From an uncultured Blautia sp. (GTDB taxonomy: Bacteria; Bacillota; Clostridia; Lachnospirales; Lachnospiraceae): 35,761 nt of DNA. Below are positions 15,681 to 23,775 of the stretch, piece after piece. The position numbers and the translations under genes are program-made. Location of the stretch: contig CAMBAL010000024.1 in the NCBI GenBank assembly GCA_945864225.1, positions 1 through 35,761 of the forward strand. Direction: 5' to 3'. Under the pieces are notes generated by a model. That model was not told the DNA's origin, did no database searches, and saw only the letters and a program-made list of their open reading frames with translations. Position 1 is the first letter of the stretch, and the number at the start of each line of letters is the position of its first letter.

Positions 15681-16325
15681 ATGACAATCGATACAAAAGA
15701 CATGATCAACAGTATCCTGGACAGTGTTTCCAGGATTGACTATATCAAACCCGAAGACCTTCCCAATATTGATCTGTATATGGATCAGGTCACTACTTTT
15801 ATGGAATCCCAGCTGGCTTCCACCAAGCGCTATCCGGAAGACAAGGTGTTGACCAAAACCATGATCAATAATTATGCCAAGAATAACCTTCTTCCTTCTC
15901 CGGAGAAGAAGCGCTATTCCAAAGAACACCTTCTCATGCTGATTTTTATTTACTATTTCAAAAATATCCTTTCCATTAATGATATCCAGACACTTCTGAA
16001 TCCCATTACGGAAAAATATTTTAAATCAGAAGGGACTCAGGATCTTACCTATATTTATAACGAAGTATTCAGCATGGAGAAAAGCCACATTGAATCACTG
16101 AAAAAAGACCTTGCCAAAAGCTATCATGTAGCTGAGGGGACTTTTTCTGATGCCCCGGAAGAAGACCGGCAGTTCCTGCAGACATTTTCCTTTATCTGCC
16201 AGCTGAGCTTTGATGTTTACGTCAAAAAAATGCTCATTGAACACCTGATCGATGACATGCGTCCGGAAGAACCATCCGGCAAACATCACAAAGAAAAAAC
16301 GCCGAAGCCGCGCAAGGAGAAATGA
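15681..16325 (+). CDS. DUF1836 domain-containing protein (putative regulator)
   Basis: This 214-residue protein resembles the DUF1836 family, common in Clostridia and Bacilli, which is thought to have a MerR-like winged-helix fold. VLTKTMINNYAKNNLLPSPE followed by KRYSKEHLLMLIFIYYFKNI is the recognisable core (about residues 55-105): a helix-turn-helix-like piece followed by a helix that resembles the MerR wing region. The C-terminal tail is highly basic (HHKEKTPKPRKEK). Its targets are unknown. The start at 15681 follows AGAGGTG. The frame open to 15645 overlaps the promoter and is rejected. The gene has its own promoter and terminator, so it is probably a single-gene unit. Confidence 0.85.
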   Translation: MTIDTKDMINSILDSVSRIDYIKPEDLPNIDLYMDQVTTFMESQLASTKRYPEDKVLTKTMINNYAKNNLLPSPEKKRYSKEHLLMLIFIYYFKNILSINDIQTLLNPITEKYFKSEGTQDLTYIYNEVFSMEKSHIESLKKDLAKSYHVAEGTFSDAPEEDRQFLQTFSFICQLSFDVYVKKMLIEHLIDDMRPEEPSGKHHKEKTPKPRKEK

Positions 16326-16356
16326 TCCATATAAATAACTGATCCAAATGAAATTA

Positions 16357-16400
16357 TCCCGCAGAAAACTTTCCGTTTTGCTGCGGGACATTTTTGTTCT
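16357..16400 (+). terminator. intrinsic terminator of the DUF1836 gene
   Basis: TCCCGCAG (16357-16364) pairs with CTGCGGGA (16381-16388), extended inside by AAAAC/GTTTT, and is followed by ACATTTTTGTTCTTT. It starts 32 bases after the stop. Confidence 0.8.
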
Positions 16401-16408
16401 TTACCAAA

Positions 16409-16441
16409 AAAAGAGAATCCCTCTTTACAGGATTCTCTTTT
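16409..16441. terminator. bidirectional terminator between DUF1836 and yerC
   Basis: AAAAGAGAATCC (16409-16420) and GGATTCTCTTTT (16430-16441) are 12-base perfect inverted repeats with A and T runs on the two sides. It would end the minus-strand yerC transcript and back up the DUF1836 terminator just before it. Confidence 0.75.
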
Positions 16442-16478
16442 GGTTTTGTTTGTCTCTTTTTATGATTTATCTTTCAGT

Positions 16479-16796
16479 TTATTCTTCTGTTTCGGATTTG
16501 TTTTCTCCATTCTCTCGCATTCTGGCAAAAACCATTTCATAACCATCATTCCCATAGTTAAGAGAACGGTTCACACGGCTGATGGTTGCAGTGGATGCAC
16601 CGGTCTTCTCGGAAATATCCAGATAAGTGCGCTTGTCCATCAGCATCTTGGCAACTTCAAAACGCTGTGAAAGAGACAAAAGCTCGTTGATCGTACATAC
16701 ATCTTCAAAAAATGTATAACACTCTTCTTTATTCTTCAAACACAAGATTGCCTCAAAAAGATGATCAACTGCTTCCGTTCTAATCTTCTTACCCAT
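16479..16796 (-). CDS. yerC: YerC/YecD family TrpR-related protein
   Basis: This 105-residue protein has the TrpR-like fold. INELLSLSQRFEVAKMLMDK followed by the helix-turn-helix TYLDISEKTGASTATISRVN and RSLNYGNDGY is characteristic of the YerC/YecD family. These proteins are presumed DNA-binding regulators, and no tryptophan role is established. The start at 16796 follows AAAGGAG. It converges with the DUF1836 gene on a shared terminator. The length is normal. Confidence 0.92.
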   Translation of the reverse strand: MGKKIRTEAVDHLFEAILCLKNKEECYTFFEDVCTINELLSLSQRFEVAKMLMDKRTYLDISEKTGASTATISRVNRSLNYGNDGYEMVFARMRENGENKSETEE

Positions 16797-17019
16797 GTCC
16801 CTGCTCCTTTAAAAACAATATTGTAATCACTCGATAGCAATAATATTTTAACACTCTAATCTGTGATAAGCAAGCTGTTTTCAAAAATTTTATGCATTTT
16901 TCATAATTTCACAGGAATTGTATCGGTTTCTTTTTATGCAGATAGATCATATACCTGCCCTGAATGATCATTTAAAAGTATGCCTGCGGAGCTTCTGGAA
17001 GAATGCATCCGAAATCCCT

Positions 17020-18204
17020 TTATTTTGCTATAAAGGATTTTCTCTTACTTACTACATCAAAGATTACAGCAGCCAGAAGAACCGCACCTTTTACTACTTT
17101 CTGCATATTCTGGTCTGTACCCATGATACTCATACCCTGGTTGATGATACCCATCAGAACAGCACCAACGATAACACCCGGAACTGTACCGGTTCCGCCG
17201 TATGCAGAAGCACCGCCGATGAAACAGGAACCGATGGCATCCATCTCATAGTTCTGTCCGTAGGTCGGCTGTGCGGAAGTCATACGAGCTACCGTCAGAA
17301 GACCTGCAAGAGCTGCAAGAAATCCCATATTGGTATAAGCAATAAAATATACCTTGTTTGTATTGATACCGGAAAGCTTTGTTGCTTTTTCATTTCCGCC
17401 CACTGCGTAGAAATAGCGTCCTACGGTTGTTTTACTTGTGATATATCCATAGACAAGAACAACGACCAGAACCCATACAAGAGAAGTCGGGATACCTTTG
17501 TACTGGGCAAGTTTAACACTGACAGCCATCACTACTGCCACAATCAGAACCATCTTTACATACATGGCACCTACACTGCCTGTTTCATATCCGTTTTTCT
17601 TTCTGTTCAGATATCCCCGCATGGTCATTGCCACATAAATCGCACAGGCAAGAATACCAACTGCAAGAGCAACCCTGTTCAGGCCTTCTCCGCCTCCCAG
17701 GAAATCCGGAACGTAGCAGTTAGCACCGCCTCCGAATAATTTAACGAATGTTTCGGATTTAATCGGAAGTGTTTTTCCTGCCAGTACCACGTTAGACAGA
17801 CCACGGAACATCAGCATGCCTGCAAGAGTTACAATAAATGGAGGAATACGCACATAAGCGATCCAGAATGCCTGCCATGCACCGATCAGAGCACCGATCA
17901 GCAGGGAAAGAATCACAGCCACCCCATCCGGCAGACCCATATTTTCCATAAAGATACCGCACAGAGCACCTACAAAGCAGACAACGGAACCAACAGAAAG
18001 GTCAATGTTTCCTCCTGTCAGGATACACAGCAGCATACCAGTTGCAAGCACAAACACATATGCATTCTGCGAGATCAGGTTGTTAATATTCTGCGGGTAA
18101 AGAATCTTGCCCTGTGTTCCCCAGGTAAAAAACAGAGTGACCAGAACAAGTACAATAATCATTGTATATTTTTGAAATCCGGCTTTTAATTTTGCTTTAT
18201 CCAT
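17020..18204 (-). CDS. mmsB: multiple-monosaccharide ABC transporter permease
   Basis: This is an inner membrane permease of the ribose/xylose class (MmsB/GguB type), 394 residues with about ten helices. MLLCILTGGNIDLSVGSVVC and IPPFIVTLAGMLMFRGLSNV are family signatures, and AVGGNEKATKLSGINTNKVY lies in the cytoplasmic loop that contacts the ATPase. IGGASAYGGTGTVPGVIVGA closes the core. The start at 18204 follows AAAGGAGAG, which overlaps the end of mmsA three bases upstream. It is the last gene of the chvE-mmsA-mmsB operon. Known relatives import xylose, glucose, galactose or arabinose, so the exact sugar is open. Confidence 0.95.
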   Translation of the reverse strand: MDKAKLKAGFQKYTMIIVLVLVTLFFTWGTQGKILYPQNINNLISQNAYVFVLATGMLLCILTGGNIDLSVGSVVCFVGALCGIFMENMGLPDGVAVILSLLIGALIGAWQAFWIAYVRIPPFIVTLAGMLMFRGLSNVVLAGKTLPIKSETFVKLFGGGANCYVPDFLGGGEGLNRVALAVGILACAIYVAMTMRGYLNRKKNGYETGSVGAMYVKMVLIVAVVMAVSVKLAQYKGIPTSLVWVLVVVLVYGYITSKTTVGRYFYAVGGNEKATKLSGINTNKVYFIAYTNMGFLAALAGLLTVARMTSAQPTYGQNYEMDAIGSCFIGGASAYGGTGTVPGVIVGAVLMGIINQGMSIMGTDQNMQKVVKGAVLLAAVIFDVVSKRKSFIAK

Positions 18205-18207
18205 TGC

Positions 18208-19746
18208 TTACTCTCCTTTGCTTGACTTCAGAATACATGCCATAATCTTTTCCTGAGATGCCTCTTCTGCCGTTAACTCTCCGGCGATTCTGCCCTCATT
18301 CATGATATAGATACGGTCTGACATCCCCAATACCTCCGGAAGTTCGGAAGAAATCATAATGACTGATTTTCCTGCTGCAACAAGGTCATTGATAATACAG
18401 TAGATTTCGTATTTTGCACCTACATCAATACCTCTGGTCGGCTCATCCAGAATCAGGACATCCGGATCCGCAAACATCCATTTTGCAAGCAGTACTTTCT
18501 GCTGGTTGCCACCGCTTAAGTTTCCAACGTTCTGTTCTACGGAAGGACATTTTGTTCTCAGCTTGTCCTTATATTCCACTGCAACCGCATACTCTTTATC
18601 CGGATCAATGATTCCGTTTTTGCTGACACCTTTCAGATTGGCAAGTGTCGTATTAATTTTAATAGGATTGCTTAAGATCAGTCCGTCTCCCTTTCTGTCT
18701 TCTGTTACATAAGCCAGTTTGTGCTCAATGGCATCACGGGCACTTTTCAGATGAACTTCCTTTCCGTTCAGGAAAAGATTTCCGCTGATATTCACACCAT
18801 AACTTTTTCCAAAAACGCTCATGGCCAGTTCCGTACGTCCCGCGCCCATCAATCCGGAAATTCCCACTACTTCTCCTTTGCGCACATGCATCGATACATG
18901 ATCTACAACTTTGCGCTCCGAATACAATGGATGATATACGGTCCAGTCTTTGATCTCCATATTAACATCGCCGATTTTTACACCATGACGTTTCGGAAAA
19001 CGGTCTGCAATCTCTCTGCCGACCATTCCTTTGATGATACGGTCTTCGGAAAAATCGTCCACACCTTTCACCAGTGTTTCAATTGTAGAACCATCACGGA
19101 TGACCGTAATCTTATCAGCAACGTAAGCAACTTCATTCAGTTTATGTGTAATAATAATGCAGGTAAGACCTTCTTTTTTCAGTTTCAGCATCAGGTCAAG
19201 AAGTGCTTTGGAATCTGACTCGTTCAGGGATGATGTCGGCTCATCCAGAATCAGAAGTTTTGCGTTCTTTGCCAGTGCTTTGGCAATTTCCACAAGCTGC
19301 TGCTTGCCCACACCGATGTCTTTGATCAGCGTTCTGGTAGACTCGGAAAGTCCAACCTGTCTTGTATATTTCTCTGCCATTCCGTAAGTCTGATCCCAAT
19401 TAATGGCAAATTTTTTTCCACGTTCATTTCCCAGGAACATATTTTCTCCGATCGTCATATAAGGTATCAGAGCAAGTTCCTGATGAATAATTACAATACC
19501 TTTGGATTCACTGTCTTTGATATCATGAAAATTGCATACTTCTCCGTTATAAATGATATCTCCTTCATAAGTTCCATAAGGATATACACCAGAAAGAACA
19601 TTCATCAGAGTAGATTTACCGGCGCCGTTTTCACCAACAAGTGCATGGATTTCTCCCTCTTCTACCTGAAGATTCACATTGTCAAGCGCCTTTACGCCAG
19701 GGAATGTTTTGGTGATATTCTTCATTTCCAACAGTATCTTTGCCAA
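18208..19746 (-). CDS. mmsA: multiple-monosaccharide ABC transporter ATP-binding protein (TTG start)
   Basis: This 512-residue protein carries two fused ABC domains, as usual for sugar importers of the CUT2 class. Domain 1 has Walker [10 protein letters not shown] (residues 38-46), the signature-like [13 protein letters not shown] and [10 protein letters not shown]. Domain 2 has the degenerate Walker [10 protein letters not shown], normal for the family, with [15 protein letters not shown] and [10 protein letters not shown]. The start is TTG at 19746, placed seven bases after GGAGGG. The first in-frame ATG is seven codons later and has no ribosome binding site. It is the middle gene of the operon. 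A very stable hairpin (19770-19795) separates it from the binding-protein gene upstream, which would lower its expression relative to that gene. Confidence 0.95.
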   Translation of the reverse strand: MAKILLEMKNITKTFPGVKALDNVNLQVEEGEIHALVGENGAGKSTLMNVLSGVYPYGTYEGDIIYNGEVCNFHDIKDSESKGIVIIHQELALIPYMTIGENMFLGNERGKKFAINWDQTYGMAEKYTRQVGLSESTRTLIKDIGVGKQQLVEIAKALAKNAKLLILDEPTSSLNESDSKALLDLMLKLKKEGLTCIIITHKLNEVAYVADKITVIRDGSTIETLVKGVDDFSEDRIIKGMVGREIADRFPKRHGVKIGDVNMEIKDWTVYHPLYSERKVVDHVSMHVRKGEVVGISGLMGAGRTELAMSVFGKSYGVNISGNLFLNGKEVHLKSARDAIEHKLAYVTEDRKGDGLILSNPIKINTTLANLKGVSKNGIIDPDKEYAVAVEYKDKLRTKCPSVEQNVGNLSGGNQQKVLLAKWMFADPDVLILDEPTRGIDVGAKYEIYCIINDLVAAGKSVIMISSELPEVLGMSDRIYIMNEGRIAGELTAEEASQEKIMACILKSSKGE

Positions 19747-19769
19747 AATTTCTCCCTCCTATCACAGCA

Positions 19770-19795
19770 ACAGGCGGGCGCGCCGGCCCGCCTGT
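19770..19795 (-). promoter_or_regulatory. GC-rich intercistronic hairpin between chvE and mmsA
   Basis: ACAGGCGGGC (19770-19779) and GCCCGCCTGT (19786-19795) form a perfect 10-pair stem with a six-base loop. No T run follows. It sits just before the mmsA ribosome binding site. Such hairpins commonly protect the upstream binding-protein mRNA and reduce downstream expression. Confidence 0.7.
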
Positions 19796-19838
19796 GCAGA
19801 ACATTTTACAGAACAGATTTTATACGATGATATTCAGA

Positions 19839-20906
19839 TTACTGTAACTGATCTTCTGTATAATATCCGGAATCAACAAGCATCTCTTTGTAGTTGTCAA
19901 CGGTTACTGCAACCGGCTCGCAAAGGTAAGACGGGATAACGCCTGTGCCGTTGTCATAAGTTTCGGTATCGTTTACAGGAGCTTCGCCGTCCTGCATGAT
20001 AGCGTCAACCATTTCAACAACCTTGGATGCCAGTGTACGGGTATCTTTGAATACGGACATCGCCTGTTTGCCGGCAATGATGTTCGGCATATTTGCAATA
20101 TCGCAGTCCTGACCGGTGATGATCGGATATTCGCCTGTATAGTTTGCTGCCAGAGCGTTTTCTACACCAAGTGCGGTAGAATCGTTGGAAGCAAGAACAG
20201 CGTCAAGGTTTGTTCCGTCTGCATAATAGGAAGAAAGAATGTTTTCAAATCTAGCCTGTGCAGTTTCTGTTGCCCAGTTTGCAGTAGCAACTTCATCTTT
20301 TGTCATCTGTCCGGACGGGCAAACCAGTTTGCCTGCATCAATGTATGGCTGAAGAACATCCATAGCTCCGCCGAAGAAGAAGTTTACGTTGTTGTCACCA
20401 GGGTCACCTGTTACAAATTCAATATTGAATGGTCCGTCCTGATTGTCCAGATCCAGAGCATCTACCAGGAACTGTCCCTGAGTTTTTCCGACAAGATAGT
20501 TATCAAATGTTGCATAGTAAGAAACAGCATCGGTGTTCATGATCAGACGGTCATAGGAAATAACCGGAATCTCTGCTTCTTTTGCCTGTGCAAGAACTGT
20601 TCCGAGAGAATCACCCTCGATGGAAGCGATAACCAGAAGCTGATCACCGTTTGCGATCATATTCTCAATCTGAGAAACCTGTGTTGCAACATCGTTTCCT
20701 GCATACTGGAGGTCTACTTCGTAGCCTTTTTCTTCCAGTTCTTTTTTCATATTCTCGCCGTCCTGATTCCATCTCTGAAGATCCTGAGTAGGCATTGCAA
20801 CGCCGATCAGTCCTTTGCTTTCTTCAGCTTTTACTGCTGCAGGTGCTGCCACCATACCAGCTACCATAGATGCACAAAGAGTAGCTACAAACAATTTTCT
20901 TTTCAT
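19839..20906 (-). CDS. chvE: multiple-monosaccharide substrate-binding protein, ChvE-like, without lipobox
   Basis: This periplasmic-binding-protein type I sugar receptor has 355 residues. Residues 1-27 are a Sec signal peptide (MKRKLFVATLCASMVAGM, with probable cleavage after AVKA). The mature part begins GLIGVAMPTQDLQRWNQDGE and contains YDRLIMNTDAVSYYATFDN and VLASNDSTALGVENALAANY, typical of the ChvE/xylose-binding group. It delivers sugar to MmsA/MmsB. Oddly for a Gram-positive, no lipobox cysteine follows the signal: the only early cysteine (C11) is not in a lipobox context. The protein would therefore be released or held by another factor. The start at 20906 follows GGAGG. A promoter is at 20997-20968. 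Confidence 0.93.
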   Translation of the reverse strand: MKRKLFVATLCASMVAGMVAAPAAVKAEESKGLIGVAMPTQDLQRWNQDGENMKKELEEKGYEVDLQYAGNDVATQVSQIENMIANGDQLLVIASIEGDSLGTVLAQAKEAEIPVISYDRLIMNTDAVSYYATFDNYLVGKTQGQFLVDALDLDNQDGPFNIEFVTGDPGDNNVNFFFGGAMDVLQPYIDAGKLVCPSGQMTKDEVATANWATETAQARFENILSSYYADGTNLDAVLASNDSTALGVENALAANYTGEYPIITGQDCDIANMPNIIAGKQAMSVFKDTRTLASKVVEMVDAIMQDGEAPVNDTETYDNGTGVIPSYLCEPVAVTVDNYKEMLVDSGYYTEDQLQ

Positions 20907-20967
20907 TTTGAATCCTCCGTTTCTTTTTTGTACTGTATCAGTACTCCGTTCTTGATGATGTTATTGT

Positions 20968-20997
20968 AGCATAACACCTACAGGACTTAGTTGCCAA
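20968..20997 (-). promoter_or_regulatory. probable promoter of the chvE-mmsA-mmsB operon
   Basis: TTGGCA (20997-20992) and TATGCT (20973-20968) are separated by 18 bases on the minus strand, about 60 bases before the chvE ATG. Its weak -10 would fit an activator such as the adjacent response regulator. Confidence 0.5.
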
Positions 20998-21023
20998 ATT
21001 ATCGGACATTTTTCAGAAACATA

Positions 21024-21054
21024 AAAAATGCCCTGCATAAAGCAAGACATTTTT
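21024..21054 (-). terminator. terminator after the sensor operon
   Basis: On the minus strand AAAAATGTCTTGC pairs with GCAGGGCATTTTT (two G-U pairs) around TTTAT, giving 13 pairs that end in a U tract. It lies about 60 bases after the stop of the lipoprotein binding-protein gene and separates the sensor operon from chvE. Confidence 0.7.
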
Positions 21055-21112
21055 GTCACAAAAATTTCCTATTGACTTTTGTATATATTACATGTATTTT
21101 TTCGATTTTTGT

Positions 21113-22183
21113 TTATCTTTTTGGTACATTCAGATAAACATCTTCTTCTGAATGAACTCCTCCATCAATAATAATCTCATCCATATTGTCCTTCGTTACA
21201 GCAACGGGCTGGAGCATACAGAAAGGAATATCATTCGTACCATCATTGATGCTGCTGTTGATCCGTTCCAGTTCCTCTCCTTTGGCCATTTTCACAGCAT
21301 ATCTTGCAGTAGCTTTTGCAAGTGTTTCCACAGATTTGAACACAGTCATCGTCTGGGTGCCTTCCACAATTCGCTGACATGCAGCCAGATCCCCGTCCTG
21401 TCCGACCACATGAACCTGCCCGGCAAGACGATGCTCAGAAAGGACACGGACTACCTGTGATGCGATATCATCATTTCCGCACATGATACCCTTCACATCC
21501 GGATACTGTTCCAGTGCCTCTTCCAGATAATCCACAGCCTGCTCTGCAACCCAGCCATCACAGCCTGCCCGGTACACCACCTGAAGATTACTGTTCTCAA
21601 GTTTCTCCTCAAAACCTTCCCGTACCATCTGCACATTATTGTCTTCCTCAGGCCCCTGAATCATAAAAATCTCTCCGCCTTCCGGAACAGACTCGATCAG
21701 AGCCTCTCCCATCAGTTCACCAACACCTTTATTATTAAAAGATACATAAAGATCCGTATCTGCGTTCAGGATCAGACGGTCATAGGAGATCGTTTTGATT
21801 CCTGCCAGTGAGGCAAGATTCATTACATGGGAAAGGGCACTGCAGTCACAGGCGATCACAATGAGCACATCTACCTCTTTATCGATCAGATACTCGATCT
21901 GGGCAATCTGCTCCTCTACGCTTCCATTGGCATTCTGTACGTTCACTTCCGCACCCAGTTCTTTTGCAGTCGATACAAGTATATCCCTGTCACGGATCCA
22001 GCGTTCAATCACAAAAGAATCAAAACTGACTCCGATTTTTACTGCATCCGGATCCGACTGCTCTGTACTTTCCGTCACGCTTTCCAGTTCTTCCTCCTGT
22101 TTTCCGCAGGCACAAAGCATCATGGACACGCACAAAAACAAGCTGATGATACCGGTGATTTTGATCCACTTTTTCATTTTCAT
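21113..22183 (-). CDS. sugar-binding lipoprotein linked to the YesM/YesN pair
   Basis: This 356-residue protein has a lipoprotein signal (GIISLFLCVSMMLCACGK; lipobox LCAC with lipidated C26), then a type I periplasmic-binding fold related to xylose/ChvE proteins: KIGVSFDSFVIERWIRDRD, SYDRLILNADTDLYVSFNN and VVGQDGDLAACQRIVEGTQ. It resembles the chvE product but is anchored to the membrane and belongs to the sensor operon rather than the transporter operon. Its ATG overlaps the response regulator stop by four bases (ATGA). It may feed the transporter, present sugar to the kinase, or both. A second in-frame ATG at 22177 is an alternative start. A terminator follows at 21054-21024. Confidence 0.92.
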   Translation of the reverse strand: MKMKKWIKITGIISLFLCVSMMLCACGKQEEELESVTESTEQSDPDAVKIGVSFDSFVIERWIRDRDILVSTAKELGAEVNVQNANGSVEEQIAQIEYLIDKEVDVLIVIACDCSALSHVMNLASLAGIKTISYDRLILNADTDLYVSFNNKGVGELMGEALIESVPEGGEIFMIQGPEEDNNVQMVREGFEEKLENSNLQVVYRAGCDGWVAEQAVDYLEEALEQYPDVKGIMCGNDDIASQVVRVLSEHRLAGQVHVVGQDGDLAACQRIVEGTQTMTVFKSVETLAKATARYAVKMAKGEELERINSSINDGTNDIPFCMLQPVAVTKDNMDEIIIDGGVHSEEDVYLNVPKR

Positions 22184-23775
22184 CCCAACCTTTCCCGATA
22201 TTCCCTGGGTGTCACACCTTCATATTTCTTAAAAATTCTGCTGAAATAATTCGGATCACTGTAACCGCACATGGCACAGATTTCCTTAATACTGTAATTC
22301 TGATTCATCAAAAGCTGACGTGCATTCTGCATCCTGATCCTGGTCAGATATTCAATAAAATTTTCTCCCTGCTCCTGCTTAAACAGCTTGCTGAAATAAT
22401 AAGGACTGATATCTACCAGTCTGGATACCTCATCCAGCGAAATATCCTTCTGATAATTCTCATCAATATATGCTTTCGCTTTTGCAACAACAGACTCGGA
22501 TTCCTTTGCTTTTGTGGTGGCCATCCCCCTGCAGACCTCTTCGGTCTTTCTAAGGAACCAGGTTCGAAGTGCTTTATAATCACTGCTTGACTGGATTTCT
22601 TTCAGATAATTCTCACGATAGCGGAACCCATATTTCATCCCGCCTCTGAAAAAGGCATTCTGTTCCACACGCATGACAAGCTCCAGAACCTTAATCTCAA
22701 TATCTTCCCGGTAATCGCTGTAGTTCTCCAGCATCCAGTCAAAGAAACGATTCGCTGCTTCTGAAGAGCCCGCATAATCTGCTTCCATGGTTCTCTGCAC
22801 ATAACGATTCTCCAGTTCCATGGGGTATTCTCCGTCATAGCCCTGGACAATGGGAATGTCATTGATATGTACAACATGACTGCTGCTCTCTCTGAGTGCC
22901 CGGAGAGCTTCTGTATACGATTCCTTAACTTCTTCCAGAGCCCTGACTCTTCCGATACCTCCGCGGAATTTGCTGTCTATGCGGCTTTCCAGTTTGTGCA
23001 GCATATTTCGCATACGGGTAAGAATTTCCACACGCTCCTCATATTCCACACAATCCTTTTCGTGAGGAACCAGAAGCACAATACGGTTTCCCATCACAGG
23101 TCCTACCAGACATTCAAAAAATCCCTTGGCAATCTCACGAAATTCCGGATAAAATTTGCTGGCACGAACACTTGCTCCCACTGCATTGGTGAGAATTCCG
23201 TCTTCAATGCTGTCACCAAACTCCACAACTGCCATAAAGCCGTATTTTTCCTCAATACTCAGCAATTCCCGGTAATTATTCTCATAGGTATGGAAATCAT
23301 CCTGTAAAAGAACATTATAAATGTAACCAGACTCTATGATCGGAAGAATTGTTTCCAGTTTTTCCCGGATCTTCAGGTCGTCACTTCGTTTCTGCCGTGC
23401 TTCATCTACCTGCCTCATGGCCTTCATGCAGACTTCCAGGATTTTCTTTTTGTTCACCGGCTTGGTGAGATACTCCATAACACCCAGATTAATGGCCTCC
23501 TGCGCATAATGAAATTTATCATACGCAGTGATCACAATAAAAATCATCCCCGGATTAAATTTGCGGATTTCTTTCATAGCCTGAATTCCGCTTAACCCAG
23601 GCATCTGAATATCCACAAAAGCGATATCCGGGCGAAAAGATTCCGCCTGTTCCACCACAGCCCTGCCTGTTTTTGCACAGGCGATCTCACATTCACTTCC
23701 AAAATTACTGTTGATGATATTTTTCAGAGATTCCAGCATAATCCCTTCATCATCTGCAATCAATATCCGATACAT
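22180..23775 (-). CDS. YesN-type response regulator with AraC DNA-binding domain
   Basis: This 531-residue protein has an N-terminal receiver (about residues 1-120) with the acidic pair in LIADDE, phospho-acceptor D55 in IAFVDIQMPG, T in IVITAYDKF and K in YLTKPVNKKK. A long middle region of unclear fold (about 130-420) follows. The C-terminal AraC domain (about 430-531) holds SLDEVSRLVDISPYYFSKLF and SIKEICAMCGYSDPNYFSRI. The start at 23775 follows GGAGGAG and overlaps the kinase gene by 16 bases, so the two are made together. By analogy with YesN proteins linked to sugar transport, it probably activates the chvE-mmsA-mmsB promoter. No binding site could be assigned. Confidence 0.95.
   Translation of the reverse strand: MYRILIADDEGIMLESLKNIINSNFGSECEIACAKTGRAVVEQAESFRPDIAFVDIQMPGLSGIQAMKEIRKFNPGMIFIVITAYDKFHYAQEAINLGVMEYLTKPVNKKKILEVCMKAMRQVDEARQKRSDDLKIREKLETILPIIESGYIYNVLLQDDFHTYENNYRELLSIEEKYGFMAVVEFGDSIEDGILTNAVGASVRASKFYPEFREIAKGFFECLVGPVMGNRIVLLVPHEKDCVEYEERVEILTRMRNMLHKLESRIDSKFRGGIGRVRALEEVKESYTEALRALRESSSHVVHINDIPIVQGYDGEYPMELENRYVQRTMEADYAGSSEAANRFFDWMLENYSDYREDIEIKVLELVMRVEQNAFFRGGMKYGFRYRENYLKEIQSSSDYKALRTWFLRKTEEVCRGMATTKAKESESVVAKAKAYIDENYQKDISLDEVSRLVDISPYYFSKLFKQEQGENFIEYLTRIRMQNARQLLMNQNYSIKEICAMCGYSDPNYFSRIFKKYEGVTPREYRERLG

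Noticed and set aside
16797-17019. Terminator of the mmsB operon
   Set aside because: A stem AAATCC-TTTAT/ATAAAGGATTT overlaps the mmsB stop but has no T run. I could not point to a convincing terminator here.
16918-17739. Plus-strand 273-codon open frame opposite mmsB
   Set aside because: Overlaps the permease gene in antisense, and its sequence (TDSHHYCHNQNHLYIHGTYT) is typical of shadow translation.
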